64,000 nucleotides of DNA from Nocardia inohanensis NBRC 100128 (GCF_001612945.1 NZ_BDBK01000002.1:62001-126000); one strand, 5' to 3'; shown: positions 41,883 through 51,148, counted from the stretch's first letter. A program made the numbers and translations. The notes: generated by a model not told the origin, from the letters alone.

Positions 41883-42617
41883 TCAGCTACGCCGCGCGAA
41901 ACGCCCCGCCTCGGCCTGATCGCGCGGCTTGACCACGATGGTGTCCAGATTGACGTGCGGCGGCCGCGACGCCACGAACCCGACGATCTCGGCGATATCC
42001 TGCGCCACCAGCGGATCGATGCCCTTGTACACATTCGCCGCCCGATCGGCATCGCCGTCGAAACGCACCAGTGAGAACTCGGTCTCCACCGCGCCCGGCG
42101 CGATCTCGGTCAAGCGCACCGGCCGGCCCAGCAGCTCCCCGCGCAGCGTCCGATGCAATACCGCCTGTGCGTGCTTGGCGGTGGTGTAACCCGAGCCGTT
42201 GTCGTAAGCCTGGAACGCCGCCACCGAGGTGATGGTGACGATCAGCCCGTCCCCGGACTCGATCAGCTTGGGCAGCAACGCTTTCGTCATGCGCAGCGTG
42301 CCGAGCACGTTGGTCTCCCACATCCAGCGCCAATCATCCAGATCGGCCTCGGCGACGGTCGCCAAACCCTTTGCGCCACCGGCATTGTTGACCAGCACAT
42401 CGCAGCTCTCGACCGCATCGGTGAACGCCCGGACCGACGCTTCGTCGGTGACATCCAGCGCCAGCGCGGTACCGCCGATCTCGGCCGCGAGGGTCGCCAG
42501 CCGCTCGACCCGCCGCGCGCCGACGTAGACGTGATACCCCTGCTTGGCGAGTTCGCGGGCGGTGGCCTCCCCGATGCCCGAGCTGGCCCCGGTCACGACG
42601 GCGGTACGAGTGCTCAT
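41883..42617 (-). CDS. Short-chain dehydrogenase/reductase (Rv0484c-like)
   Basis: 244-aa classical SDR. The cofactor motif is VVTGASSGIGEATA, NNAGG follows, and the catalytic Ser, Tyr and Lys are in TSVAAF and GYTTAKHAQ. ATG 42617 has AAAGGA upstream. It matches the YdfG-like SDR at the Rv0484c position, so it is backbone and probably not the reductase of the neighbouring OleA-like operon; OleD is an extended SDR with a different size. Substrate is unknown, possibly a 3-hydroxy acid or sugar-derived alcohol. Confidence 0.9.
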   Translation of the reverse strand: MSTRTAVVTGASSGIGEATARELAKQGYHVYVGARRVERLATLAAEIGGTALALDVTDEASVRAFTDAVESCDVLVNNAGGAKGLATVAEADLDDWRWMWETNVLGTLRMTKALLPKLIESGDGLIVTITSVAAFQAYDNGSGYTTAKHAQAVLHRTLRGELLGRPVRLTEIAPGAVETEFSLVRFDGDADRAANVYKGIDPLVAQDIAEIVGFVASRPPHVNLDTIVVKPRDQAEAGRFARRS

Positions 42618-42689
42618 GCAGTGTCCTTTCGCGCATGAACGGAGCCCTGCGTGGTTACGCCGCGCTGCCTCCTCCGGGCTTGACCGTTC

Positions 42690-42715
42690 ATACGCAGAGC
42701 TTAAGCACGGCGTAT
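42690..42715. promoter_or_regulatory. 26-bp concentric double palindrome between divergent SDR and hydrolase genes
   Basis: ATACGC (42690-42695) and GCGTAT (42710-42715) are symmetric about the same centre as GCTTAAGC (42699-42706). Nested dyads with one centre are typical of a dimeric repressor site. It lies 35 bases from the hydrolase ATG and 72 from the SDR ATG, so it may control both. Confidence 0.6.
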
Positions 42716-42749
42716 CGGACATGCGTCCCGGGTGGTTAGCCTCACTTAC

Positions 42750-43574
42750 ATGGCGATCAAGGAAGTAGCTAGCGCGGACGGCACGAATCTCGTTTACAGC
42801 GTCGACGGCCCGGAAGGCGCGCGGCCACTGGTGTTGCTGCACGGCTGGTCCGGCAATCTGCGCTGCTGGGGGCGGGCCGCCGAGGAGCTGGCGCGCACCT
42901 TCCGGGTGATCGCGCTGGACCTGCGCGGCCACGGCTACTCCGATGCCCCCGAAACCGGCTACGACGATCCGAAGAACTGGGCCGCCGACGTGGCCGCGGT
43001 CCTGGCCGCCGAGCGCATCGGCACCGGCGCGATCCTGCTCGGCTGGTCCTACGGCGGCATCGTGCTCACCGATTACCTCACCGCCTACGGCACCAGCGCG
43101 ATCGCGGGCGTCGTCTACACCGGCTCGCAGGCGGGTATCGGCCGCGGCGTCCCGGGCGCGGAGCCCGGCCCCGCCATGCAGAAGGCCATCCCCGATGTCT
43201 TCGAGGAGAGCGCCGGCCGGGCGAACCGCGGTTTCGCCGCCTTCGGCAATGCCAATACCGGCCCCGGCCGCGATAAGGGCGAGGATGCCCAGCGCCTGTT
43301 CGGCGGCAGCCTGGCCACCCGTCCGCGGGTGCGCAAGGCGCTGTTCTATCGCACCGTCGACAACACCGAAACCCTGCGCACCCTCGATGTCCCCGTCTTC
43401 GTCATGCACGGCGCCGCCGACCCGGTGGTTCCGATCGAGAACGGCCGCTACATCGCCGACACCGTGCCCACCTCGACCACCTCCTACTGGCCCGATGCCC
43501 AGCACGGCCTGTTCGTGGAGGACCCCGATCGCTTCGTGAGCGAACTCACCGCATTCGTGAACTCCCTGGACTGA
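42750..43574 (+). CDS. Alpha/beta hydrolase (epoxide-hydrolase/peroxidase-like)
   Basis: 274-aa alpha/beta hydrolase with oxyanion segment VLLHGWSGNLRCW, the nucleophile Ser in LGWSYGGIVLT, probable acid Asp in HGAADPVVP and His in WPDAQHGLFVE. TAGCCT ends seven bases before ATG 42750 and no Shine-Dalgarno is present, so it looks leaderless. Six further codons upstream are open. It is divergent from the SDR gene with a symmetric operator-like sequence between. Catalysis is expected, but the substrate cannot be named. Confidence 0.87.
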   Translation: MAIKEVASADGTNLVYSVDGPEGARPLVLLHGWSGNLRCWGRAAEELARTFRVIALDLRGHGYSDAPETGYDDPKNWAADVAAVLAAERIGTGAILLGWSYGGIVLTDYLTAYGTSAIAGVVYTGSQAGIGRGVPGAEPGPAMQKAIPDVFEESAGRANRGFAAFGNANTGPGRDKGEDAQRLFGGSLATRPRVRKALFYRTVDNTETLRTLDVPVFVMHGAADPVVPIENGRYIADTVPTSTTSYWPDAQHGLFVEDPDRFVSELTAFVNSLD

Positions 43575-43596
43575 GCCGCATTACGGCGAGAGTGCT

Positions 43597-43612
43597 TGTG
43601 ACTCAGCTCACT
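43597..43612 (+). promoter_or_regulatory. CRP-type site upstream of mshA
   Basis: TGTGA-CTCAGC-TCACT matches the CRP consensus TGTGA-N6-TCACA in 9 of 10 defined positions. It lies about 50 bases before the mshA start, so cAMP-CRP or a related FNR-family protein may control mycothiol synthesis. Confidence 0.5.
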
Positions 43613-43661
43613 TGGTCGGGTAACCCACGTAGGCCGGGTAGCGGGTTGCGTGCACACTGGA

Positions 43662-45032
43662 GTGGTGAGTCAACGTTCCGATTTACGGCCCGAACGGATT
43701 GCCGTGCTGTCGGTGCACACCTCACCTCTCGCTCAGCCGGGGACCGGCGACGCGGGCGGCATGAACGTCTACGTGCTGCAAACCGCCGTCGAACTGGCCC
43801 GCCGCGGCACCCAGGTCGAGATCTTCACCCGCGCCACCTCCTCCAATGACGAACCCGTCGTCGAGGCCGCGCCCGGCGTCCTGGTGCGCCACGTGGTGGC
43901 CGGACCGTTCGAAGGTCTGGACAAGCACGATCTGCCCACGCAGTTGTGCCCGTTCGCGGCGGAGGTGCTGCGCACCGAGGCTCGCAACCTGCCCGGCCAC
44001 TACGACCTGATCCACTCCCACTACTGGCTCTCCGGCCAGGTGGGGTGGCTGGCGCGCGATCGCTGGCGGGTACCGATGGTGCACACCGCGCACACCCTGG
44101 CTGCGGTCAAGAACGCCTACCTGGCCGAGGGCGATACGCCGGAACCGGCCGCCCGCGAGATCGGCGAGAAGCAGATCGTCGCCGAGGCCGACCGGCTCGT
44201 CGCCAATACGGCCGAGGAGGCCCGCCAGCTCGTCGAGCTCTACGGGGCCGATCCGGAGCGCATCGACGTGGTGCTGCCGGGTGCGGACCTGTCCCGCTAC
44301 AACCCGGGCGACAAGGCCGCGGCGCGCGCCGAATTCGGGCTGCGCGATGACGAGCGCGTCGTCGCGTTCGTGGGCCGCATCCAGCCTTTGAAGGCTCCCG
44401 ACGTACTGATCCGCGCCGCCGCGCAGATGCTCGCCGACGAGGCCGCACTGCCGGTTCCGCCGCGGCGTCCGCTGCGCGTGGTGATCGTCGGCGGACCCTC
44501 CGGCAGCGGGCTGGAACGCCCCGACGCGCTGATCGAATTGGCCAGGGCGCTGGGCATTTCCGATCGCGTCACCTTCCTGCCGCCGCAGCCCCCGCAGCGC
44601 CTGGTGCAGGTCTATCGGGCCGCCGATCTGGTGGCCGTGCCCAGCTACAACGAGTCGTTCGGCCTGGTCGCCATCGAAGCGCAGGCCAGCGGCACGCCGG
44701 TGCTCGCCGCCGATGTGGGTGGACTGGGAACCGCTGTCCGCGACGGGGTTTCGGGCCTGCTGGTGCCCGGCCATCGCACCCAGGATTGGGCCGACGCGCT
44801 GCGCTCGCTGCTGACCGACCCGGCGCGCCTGGATCTCATGGGCGCGGCCGCCGTCGACCACGCCGCCAACTTCTCCTGGGCGCACACCGCCGAGGGCATG
44901 CTCGACAGCTATGCCGCCGCCATGGCGCAGACGCGCATCCCGCGGCCCCGCACCGGTAGCCTGCACACCGACAGCAATCACGCCCGATCGCAGTCCCTGT
45001 GGCGCCGCCGGATGGGAGCAGTACGCCGATGA
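43662..45032 (+). CDS. mshA: D-inositol-3-phosphate glycosyltransferase MshA
   Basis: 456-aa GT4 enzyme that transfers GlcNAc from UDP-GlcNAc to inositol-3-phosphate, the first step of mycothiol synthesis. Nearly diagnostic segments are [73 protein letters not shown] and the [17 protein letters not shown] nucleotide-binding E-x7-E. GTG 43662 is preferred because GGAG-like bases lie close upstream; GTG 43650 and 43665 are also in frame. Its stop overlaps the ybjN-type start (ATGA). Gene order matches Rv0486-Rv0487. Confidence 0.95.
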   Translation: MVSQRSDLRPERIAVLSVHTSPLAQPGTGDAGGMNVYVLQTAVELARRGTQVEIFTRATSSNDEPVVEAAPGVLVRHVVAGPFEGLDKHDLPTQLCPFAAEVLRTEARNLPGHYDLIHSHYWLSGQVGWLARDRWRVPMVHTAHTLAAVKNAYLAEGDTPEPAAREIGEKQIVAEADRLVANTAEEARQLVELYGADPERIDVVLPGADLSRYNPGDKAAARAEFGLRDDERVVAFVGRIQPLKAPDVLIRAAAQMLADEAALPVPPRRPLRVVIVGGPSGSGLERPDALIELARALGISDRVTFLPPQPPQRLVQVYRAADLVAVPSYNESFGLVAIEAQASGTPVLAADVGGLGTAVRDGVSGLLVPGHRTQDWADALRSLLTDPARLDLMGAAAVDHAANFSWAHTAEGMLDSYAAAMAQTRIPRPRTGSLHTDSNHARSQSLWRRRMGAVRR

Positions 45033-45574
45033 GCGAAACCCAACGCCCGCACGAGAGCAGCGGGCAGCTGAACGACGAGACCGCCCGCGCCACAGCGCAA
45101 CTCATCGACGAGACGCTGCGCGATCGTGAGATCGAGTACTCGCGGGAAGCGGCCAACCTGTTCGTGGTGGTGCTGCCGGGCGAGCGCAAGCTCAAGACCG
45201 TTATCGGCGTTTCCGTCGGCAAGCACGGCATTCGCATGGAGTCCTTCGTCTGCCGCAAGCCGGACGAGAACTTCGGAGGCGTCTACAAATTCCTGCTGCG
45301 CCGTAATCGCCGGCTCTACGGGGTGGCCTACACCCTCGACAAGGTCGGCGACATCTACCTGGTCGGCCGCATGTCCAACGAACGCGTCACCGCCGACGAA
45401 CTCGACCGCTGGTTCGGCCAGATCCTCGAGGCCGTGGACGCCGACTTCAACACCCTGCTCGAACTCGGTTTCGCCGAATCGATTCGCCGGGAATGGAAAT
45501 GGCGGGTCTCGCGCGGCGAATCGCTGAAGAACCTGCGCGCCTTCGAACACCTCGTGGACGCCGAAGACAAATGA
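45029..45574 (+). CDS. YbjN domain protein (Rv0487-like)
   Basis: 181-aa cytosolic protein with the YbjN/type III secretion-chaperone-like fold: [23 protein letters not shown], then [23 protein letters not shown] in two runs, and [19 protein letters not shown]. It is translationally coupled to mshA by ATGA and keeps the Rv0486-Rv0487 order. Function is not established; a chaperone or stress role has been suggested for YbjN relatives. Co-translation with MshA hints at a link to mycothiol or inositol metabolism (inference). Confidence 0.87.
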   Translation: MSETQRPHESSGQLNDETARATAQLIDETLRDREIEYSREAANLFVVVLPGERKLKTVIGVSVGKHGIRMESFVCRKPDENFGGVYKFLLRRNRRLYGVAYTLDKVGDIYLVGRMSNERVTADELDRWFGQILEAVDADFNTLLELGFAESIRREWKWRVSRGESLKNLRAFEHLVDAEDK

Positions 45575-45728
45575 CCCGGAGCGGTCGTGCCGGTCGCGGC
45601 GGTAGCCGCCCGGCGGCCACCTGAGCAATTCCGCCGGTCGGTAACCGGCGTAGATTCGACTCGAACCGAAGTCCCCCTTCGCCGTCCGGCGGTGGGGGAC
45701 ACGTGTATCGGCGGAAGGAGGCGCGGCA

Positions 45729-46610
45729 ATGGTGGCATTGGCCGTGGATATCGGCGGCACGAAATTCGCCGCCGCGCTGGTGGATTCCGAAGACCGGCCG
45801 GTCGGCGCGCAGCGCATCGCCGTCCCGCCCGCGCAGGTCTGGGCGGCCTGCCGGGATTTGCTGCTGTCCGTGGCCGGGGATTCCGAGGTCACTTCGATCG
45901 GCATCGGATCCGCCGGGCCGGTGGATGTCACCGCCGGGGTGGCGGGTCCGCTGAATATCGCCGAATGGGCCGCCGGATTCCCGATCGTGGAGTCGATCCG
46001 GAAGCTGTTCCCCGCCGCCGAGATCCGCTTCGCCATCGACGGGGTGGCGCTCGCGCTGGCCGAACAGCGCTGGGGCGCGGCCCGCGGCGTGCCCGATTTC
46101 CTGGCCGTCACGGTGTCCACCGGCATCGGCGGCGGCGTCATGTCCGACGGGCGCGTGGTGACGGGCCGCACCGGAAACGGCGGGCACGTCGGCCATATCG
46201 TGGTGCCCGGCAACGAAGAGCCCTGTGCCTGCGGCGGTTTCGGCTGTGTCGAGGCGGTGGCCAGCGGCCCTTCCGCGGTGCGCTGGGCGCGCCGGCGGGG
46301 CTGGAGCGGCGGCGACGGCATCGAACTCGCGCGGGCCGCGCACGCCGGTGACGAGATCGCGGTGGCGGCGCTGGCTCGCGCCGGAACCGCGCTCGGGGTC
46401 GCCGTCTCCTCGGCGGCCGCACTGCTGGACACCGATCTGGTGGTGATCGGCGGCGGCTTCGCGCAATCCGGCGCACCGCTGTGGGAGCCGCTGCGCGCGA
46501 GCGCCGCCCGGCATGCCCGGCTCAGCTTTCTGCGTGGCTTGCGGATCGTCCCCTCCGAGCTCACCGACCAGGCCACCCTGGCCGGTGCGGCCCTGCTGGC
46601 GACCCGGTAG
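45729..46610 (+). CDS. ROK family sugar kinase
   Basis: 293-aa ROK protein. The phosphate motif is VDIGGTKFAAAL, the catalytic Asp lies in FAIDGVALALAEQ, GIGGGVM is the sugar loop and the zinc-binding motif is CACGGFGCVE with the His in GGHVGHIV. No N-terminal HTH is present, so it is a kinase rather than a NagC-like repressor; glucose or another hexose is likely. GGAAGGAGG lies eight bases before ATG 45729. M. tuberculosis Rv0485 in this neighbourhood is also ROK, though a regulator. Confidence 0.9.
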   Translation: MVALAVDIGGTKFAAALVDSEDRPVGAQRIAVPPAQVWAACRDLLLSVAGDSEVTSIGIGSAGPVDVTAGVAGPLNIAEWAAGFPIVESIRKLFPAAEIRFAIDGVALALAEQRWGAARGVPDFLAVTVSTGIGGGVMSDGRVVTGRTGNGGHVGHIVVPGNEEPCACGGFGCVEAVASGPSAVRWARRRGWSGGDGIELARAAHAGDEIAVAALARAGTALGVAVSSAAALLDTDLVVIGGGFAQSGAPLWEPLRASAARHARLSFLRGLRIVPSELTDQATLAGAALLATR

Positions 46611-46651
46611 GCCCAGTCCTGGGATGAATCCGCACGTGGGAGGATGACGCC

Positions 46652-47389
46652 ATGACGTACACCCTCGTGCTGCTGCGCCACGGCGAGAGCGAATGGAATG
46701 CCCTGAATCTTTTCACCGGGTGGGTGGATGTCCGCCTGACCGACAAGGGCGTGGCCGAAGGCAAGCGTGCCGGCGAATTGCTGGCCGAGCACGGGATTCT
46801 CCCCGATATCGTCTACACCTCGCTGCTGCGCCGGGCGATCTCCACCGCCAACAATGCCCTCGACGCCTGCGACCGGCATTGGATTCCGGTAGTTCGGGAT
46901 TGGCGCCTGAACGAACGCCACTACGGTGCGTTGCAGGGCAAGGACAAGGCGCAGATCAAGGAAGAGTTCGGCGACGAGCAGTTCATGCTGTGGCGCCGCA
47001 GCTACGACACTCCGCCGCCGCCGATCGAGCTGGGCTCGGAGTACAGCCAGGACGGCGACTCGCGCTACGCCGGCATCGACGTGCCCGCCACCGAATGCCT
47101 CAAGGACGTCGTGGCGCGCATGGTGCCGTACTGGGAGGACACCATCTCCACCGATGTCCGCGCCGGCAAGACGGTTCTGGTTGCCGCGCACGGAAATTCG
47201 CTGCGGGCGCTGGTGAAGCACCTGGAGAACATCTCCGACGAGGACATCGCCGGGCTGAACATCCCCACCGGCATTCCGCTCAAGTACGAGCTGGACGAGA
47301 ACCTGCGTCCGATCGGCAAGGGCGAGTACCTGGACCCCGAAGCCGCCGCCGCGGGCGCCGCCGCCGTCGCGAATCAGGGTGCGAAGTAA
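46652..47389 (+). CDS. gpmA: 2,3-bisphosphoglycerate-dependent phosphoglycerate mutase
   Basis: 245-aa glycolytic enzyme interconverting 3- and 2-phosphoglycerate. The phosphohistidine is in [25 protein letters not shown] is the substrate loop, and the second His is in [16 protein letters not shown]. Length and motifs are complete. ATG 46652 has GGGAGG at 46638-46643. It corresponds to Rv0489 (gpm1), but here the senX3 gene is displaced by an inserted hydrolase and an F420-reductase-like/HxlR pair. Confidence 0.96.
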   Translation: MTYTLVLLRHGESEWNALNLFTGWVDVRLTDKGVAEGKRAGELLAEHGILPDIVYTSLLRRAISTANNALDACDRHWIPVVRDWRLNERHYGALQGKDKAQIKEEFGDEQFMLWRRSYDTPPPPIELGSEYSQDGDSRYAGIDVPATECLKDVVARMVPYWEDTISTDVRAGKTVLVAAHGNSLRALVKHLENISDEDIAGLNIPTGIPLKYELDENLRPIGKGEYLDPEAAAAGAAAVANQGAK

Positions 47390-47465
47390 CAACTCTCGTG
47401 GCACTCGGGGGTTTCACCCCTGAAACGCCTGGCGAATACTCGGGCCGCGCCCGGTGAAACGAAAT

Positions 47466-47509
47466 ACGCGTTGTTGCCGAATTACTCGGCGGCAGCGCGT
47501 TTTTCTTTT
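47466..47509 (+). terminator. Rho-independent terminator after gpmA
   Basis: A 14-bp stem (47466-47479 with 47487-47500), including three G-U pairs, is followed by TTTTTCTTTT. It starts 76 bases after the gpmA stop. Confidence 0.85.
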
Positions 47510-47522
47510 ATCATCATCGTGA

Positions 47523-47666
47523 TGTGAGCTGCATCTCACTACGGTTCCGTAGGGTATTTCTTTCTCTCGCAATCAAATTTGCCGAAGCATTGCTCCTTTA
47601 AAAGGAGTACGTGTAACCGGGGTTTGCAACTTACTTCGGAGTAGATATGCTCTGGTCGTTCGACCA
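47523..47666 (+). promoter_or_regulatory. AT-richer, palindrome-rich upstream region of the secreted hydrolase
   Basis: The gene-free stretch 47390-47690 is visibly lower in GC than its surroundings. After the terminator it contains GTGAG-N6-CTCAC (47524-47539), CTACGG-TT-CCGTAG (47539-47552), CTCCTTT-A-AAAGGAG (about 47591-47605) and TGGTCG-TT-CGACCA (47653-47666). These may be operators or leader hairpins. No ORF was seen. Confidence 0.5.
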
Positions 47667-47690
47667 TTTGCGAGAGGTAGATCACGTTCG

Positions 47691-49742
47691 ATGAGGAACA
47701 CGCTTCGGGCCACTGTGCTGGCCGCTGCCGCCGCGCTGCTATTACCTGTGACCGGTATCGCGGCTGATGCGGCCCCCACGTCCATCGGTCCGGACGGCGG
47801 CGCCGCGGGCGCGGCCTGGACCGCCGCCGAGGACGGGCAACAGCAATACCCGAACGTCTTCATCGAATGGGACGTCCCGATCACCATGAGCGACGGCACC
47901 GTCCTCAAGGCGAACGTCTACCACCCCGCCGACGCCTCCGGGCGACCCGTCGACACCCAGACGCCCGCCGTGGTGAACATGACCCCGTACACCAAGCTGG
48001 TGTCGAACGTCGCCGACAGCGCGCTCGCCATTCCCGGCCTGGGCGATGCGCTGGTCAACCTGTTCCGCGGCATCAACCTTTCCGGCACACCGATTTCCGG
48101 CTTCGGCGAACTGCTGAACGCCGCGGGCAACGGCGAACTCCGCAACTTCTCCGTCGACCGCCAGCTCGTCAAGGCCGGATACACCCAGATCGTCGTCGAC
48201 GTCCGCGGCACCGGCTTCAGCCAGGGCGCCTGGGACATGCTGCGCACCCGCGAGCAGACCGACACCGTCGAGGTCATCGACTGGGCGTCCAAGCAGGGCT
48301 GGTCCACCGGCAAGGTCGGCATGACCGGGATCTCCTACTCGGCCATCAACCAGGTGCAGGCCGCCGAGCAGCAGCCGCCCGCGCTGAAGGCCATCTTCCC
48401 GATCGTGCCCGGCAGCGACCTGGTCAACGACGTGCTCGCGCCCGGCGGCGGCTTCGGCTTCAACTTCATCCCGCTGTGGCTGAGCGCCATCAACGGCCTC
48501 AAATGGGTGCCGGACCTGGCCGCCGTCGCGCAGGGCAAGTTCGACTTCAAGTGGCTGCAAGATCGCGCCGCCGATCCCTTCACCTACCTCGACGTGCTCA
48601 TGTCGGCCTACACCAGCACCGATATGAACAGCCTCGACCCGCGCGTGAAGGCCATGCTCAACGACCTGTCCGCGGAACGTCAGGCGTGGCTCGGCGATCC
48701 GAGCAAGATCCAGGCCAAGACCTTCGTGGTCGGCGGCTGGCACGACCTGTTCACCTACTCGGAATCCAAGATCTACAACGAGATTCCGGCCGCGCCCGGC
48801 GACAAGCAGCTGCTCATGGGCAACGGCTACCACATCACCTCCGGCGCCGAAGCCGGTAAGCCGGGCCTGCCGCCGCGCCTGGACGTGCTCCAGCGCGCCT
48901 GGTTCGACAAGTGGCTCAAGGGCATCGACAACGGGATCGACAGCTACGGCCCGGTGACGCTGCGCGAACAGGGCGGCGGCTGGGTGACCAAGGGCGGTTT
49001 CGGTGAATCCGCGCCGGCCGAGGAAGCCTCGCGGTACCGCCGGATGTACCTGTCCGGCCAGCGTTCCGGCACCGCCAACAGCCTCTTCGACGGCTCGCTC
49101 ACCGGCGACGCCAACGGCGACACCGACCGGCTGTCGGTCGCACCCGGCCTGACCACCATCTGCTCCAACGATGCCGCTCAGGCCACCGCGGGCTTCCTGT
49201 CGCTGCTCGACTTCTGCGCCAAGGACTCTCGCATCGCCGAGACCAACGCGCTCACCTTCACCAGCGCGCCGGTCGCCGAGGCCACCACCGTCTCCGGCCC
49301 GATCGCGGTGCGGCTCAACACCGTTCAGGACGCCACCGACGGCTACTGGACCGTCACCGTCAACGATGTCGCCCCCGATGGCACCTCCACCGTGCTGACC
49401 TCCGGGCAGCTGATGGCATCGCTGCGAGAAGTGGACGAGGCCAACAGCTCTCGCTCCGAGAACGGCGACTACACCGACCCGCGCTCGTTCACCTCGCTGG
49501 ACAAGCAGCAGCCGACCGTGCCCGGTGAGGCCACCACGCTCGATATCGCGCTCTCCGGTACCCAGGCGGTGTTGCAGCCGGGGCATCGCCTGCGGGTGGA
49601 CGTGTTCGCCGGCAACTTCCCCAAGGGGCTGCCGATCCTGCCCATGCTCAATGACACCGGTCTGAAGAGCCAGCACATCCAGCTGGATCCGAACCGCCCG
49701 AGCTTTGTGAATATCCCGGTCCGCGGCAATACCGGTTGGTGA
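47691..49742 (+). CDS. Secreted CocE/NonD (X-Pro dipeptidyl-peptidase-like) hydrolase
   Basis: 683-aa exported serine hydrolase. A Sec signal peptide (RATVLAAAAALLLPVTG then ADAA) is followed by an alpha/beta-hydrolase domain with the nucleophile Ser215 in GMTGISYSAINQ, VGGWHDLFTYSE and the His in NGYHITSG. The C-terminal jelly-roll domain (about 500-683, with LRVDVFAGNFPKG) is typical of the CocE/X-Pro peptidase family. Substrates may be esters, amides or peptides outside the cell. Only GAGAGG about 15 bases upstream resembles a Shine-Dalgarno. It appears inserted between gpmA and the senX3 region and has strong terminators on both sides. Confidence 0.9.
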   Translation: MRNTLRATVLAAAAALLLPVTGIAADAAPTSIGPDGGAAGAAWTAAEDGQQQYPNVFIEWDVPITMSDGTVLKANVYHPADASGRPVDTQTPAVVNMTPYTKLVSNVADSALAIPGLGDALVNLFRGINLSGTPISGFGELLNAAGNGELRNFSVDRQLVKAGYTQIVVDVRGTGFSQGAWDMLRTREQTDTVEVIDWASKQGWSTGKVGMTGISYSAINQVQAAEQQPPALKAIFPIVPGSDLVNDVLAPGGGFGFNFIPLWLSAINGLKWVPDLAAVAQGKFDFKWLQDRAADPFTYLDVLMSAYTSTDMNSLDPRVKAMLNDLSAERQAWLGDPSKIQAKTFVVGGWHDLFTYSESKIYNEIPAAPGDKQLLMGNGYHITSGAEAGKPGLPPRLDVLQRAWFDKWLKGIDNGIDSYGPVTLREQGGGWVTKGGFGESAPAEEASRYRRMYLSGQRSGTANSLFDGSLTGDANGDTDRLSVAPGLTTICSNDAAQATAGFLSLLDFCAKDSRIAETNALTFTSAPVAEATTVSGPIAVRLNTVQDATDGYWTVTVNDVAPDGTSTVLTSGQLMASLREVDEANSSRSENGDYTDPRSFTSLDKQQPTVPGEATTLDIALSGTQAVLQPGHRLRVDVFAGNFPKGLPILPMLNDTGLKSQHIQLDPNRPSFVNIPVRGNTGW

Positions 49743-49765
49743 AACCGCCTCGCCGGGAATGAAAT

Positions 49766-49803
49766 CCCCGGATGTGCACAACGGCGTGCGCATCCGGGGT
49801 TTT
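49766..49803 (+). terminator. Rho-independent terminator after the secreted hydrolase
   Basis: CCCCGGATG-T-GCAC (49766-49779) pairs with GTGC-G-CATCCGGGG (49786-49799), 14 bp with one G-U pair and a 6-base loop, followed by TTTTC. Confidence 0.85.
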
Positions 49804-49815
49804 CGCTTTCATCGG

Positions 49816-50454
49816 CTAGTCGGCGTCCGCGAAAGTCGCCTCCAGCGGCGGGAACATGGCGCGGGCGTCCTGGCCGCCGAACCAGAGCCCGACCACGAAA
49901 GCCGACGTGGCCTCCAGATAGCGCGCCCGATGCAGGCCGCCCGCATGCACCGGGCGCAGTTTCAGATCCTCGGCCAGAGCGGCGACCAGCGTGATCGCGT
50001 CCGGGTCGTCGCCGCACAGCGGGACCAGTAGCGGGCGGCCCTCGAACTCGCGGGCGGACCCTTCCCACACCTCGGCCGCGCACAGATTGAAGGCCTTCAC
50101 CACCTTCGCTCCCGGCACGGTCGCCGCGATCCGTTCCGCGACAGCGTCTTCGGAGAGGATGAAGCCGCCGGAGTCCGGGGCGAAGGCATTCGTGCAATCG
50201 ATGAGCGTGCGGCCGGTGAGCGGCACCGCCGAGATGTCGGCGAGTGCCGACACCGGGACGGCGAGCAATACGGTCTCACCGAATTCGGCTGCCGCCGTGA
50301 TGGATCCGCTGTGCGCGCCGTGCCCGATGACGGCGGCCGTCTCCGCCGCCTTGCCGAGATCCCTTGCTCCCACCAGGATTTCGTGCCCGGCCGCCGCCCA
50401 GCCGCCGCCGAGTGCCCGTGCCATCGCCCCGGCGCCGATGATTCCGATTCGCAT
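49816..50454 (-). CDS. NADPH-F420 oxidoreductase-like dinucleotide-binding protein
   Basis: 212-aa protein of the F420H2:NADP oxidoreductase/coenzyme F420-dependent NADP reductase family, or a related NADP-binding protein. The nucleotide motif is IGIIGAGAMARALGGGWAAAGH with the phosphate-binding VGARD, and KVVKAFNLCAAEVWEG and VPLCGDDPDA are conserved family segments. The AGGAGT Shine-Dalgarno lies about 7 bases from ATG 50454. It is divergent from an HxlR regulator, which probably controls it. Whether the electron partner is F420 cannot be told. Confidence 0.8.
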   Translation of the reverse strand: MRIGIIGAGAMARALGGGWAAAGHEILVGARDLGKAAETAAVIGHGAHSGSITAAAEFGETVLLAVPVSALADISAVPLTGRTLIDCTNAFAPDSGGFILSEDAVAERIAATVPGAKVVKAFNLCAAEVWEGSAREFEGRPLLVPLCGDDPDAITLVAALAEDLKLRPVHAGGLHRARYLEATSAFVVGLWFGGQDARAMFPPLEATFADAD

Positions 50455-50543
50455 GATTGAACTCCTAGGTCGTCGTACTCCTCAGACGCTAGGAATTCCG
50501 ATAGGCACCCGCGGGTGCGCAACAACGCTGGCAGGCTGGAGCC

Positions 50544-50930
50544 ATGACGCCGCCGCAACCGAACGTGGTGCAGTTTCCCGCCTACGGTGATTACGAATCC
50601 GATTGCCCCGCACGCCTGGCGGTCGACATCTTCGGAAACTCGTGGCTCACGGTCATCGTCTATACCTTGCGCGAAGGCCCCATGCGCCCGGTCGAATTGC
50701 GGCGCGCCATCGGCGGGATCAGCCAGAAGATGCTCACCCAGACCCTGCGCCGGATGGAGGGCATGGAATTGCTGGAACGTCGCCGCTACGCCGAAGCGCC
50801 CCCGCGCGTGGAGTACGCCCTCACCCCGGCGGGCCGCGATCTGCTGATTCCGATTCTCGCCCTGGGGGAGTGGGCCGACCGGCACGGCGACACCGTCCGC
50901 GCCGCCCGCTACGGCGATCCCGACGACTGA
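50544..50930 (+). CDS. HxlR family winged-helix regulator
   Basis: 128-aa regulator with the HxlR/DUF24 pattern: CPARLAVDIFGNSWLTVIVY, REGPMRPVELRRAIGGISQKML and LLERRRYAEAPPRVEYALTPAG. The single Cys near the N-terminus could sense electrophiles or redox stress, as in HypR and YodB relatives. The divergent target is the NADP-binding protein gene. The 89-base intergenic region contains TCCTAG (50463-50468) and CTAGGA (50489-50494), symmetric half-sites that could form the operator. Confidence 0.9.
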   Translation: MTPPQPNVVQFPAYGDYESDCPARLAVDIFGNSWLTVIVYTLREGPMRPVELRRAIGGISQKMLTQTLRRMEGMELLERRRYAEAPPRVEYALTPAGRDLLIPILALGEWADRHGDTVRAARYGDPDD

Positions 50931-51142
50931 CCCGGCCGCCGGCCCGATCCGCCGGGTCTCGCACTCCCAGCTGGGGTTTCAAGGGCTTGCCCCGGAAGCG
51001 TCCCCTTTCCCGCCCGAGGTTCGCGGAAGATTCGCCACGCCGAGTGCGAACAGCACGTGAACGGCGGGATAACGTGTATGGAAGTGCCCGTGACCTGGGT
51101 GAAACTTCCAACACCCGGGGTTGGCCCGCGTGTCGGCGACCG

Positions 51143-51148
51143 TACGAT
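51143..51148 (+). promoter_or_regulatory. -10 element of the leaderless senX3 promoter
   Basis: TACGAT ends seven bases before GTG 51156, which also lacks a Shine-Dalgarno. This fits a leaderless mRNA start. Upstream (50931-51142) is a gene-free region with GGGTG-N10-CACCC at about 51095-51114 and no clear RegX3 direct repeat. Confidence 0.5.

Noticed and set aside
41883..42617. Assigning the SDR as the OleD reductase of the OleA-like operon
   Set aside because: It is a 244-aa classical SDR with Rv0484c-like position, separated by the operon's promoter, whereas OleD enzymes are longer extended SDRs.
47523..47540. CRP site upstream of the secreted hydrolase
   Set aside because: TGTGA and TCAC halves are separated by eight bases instead of six.
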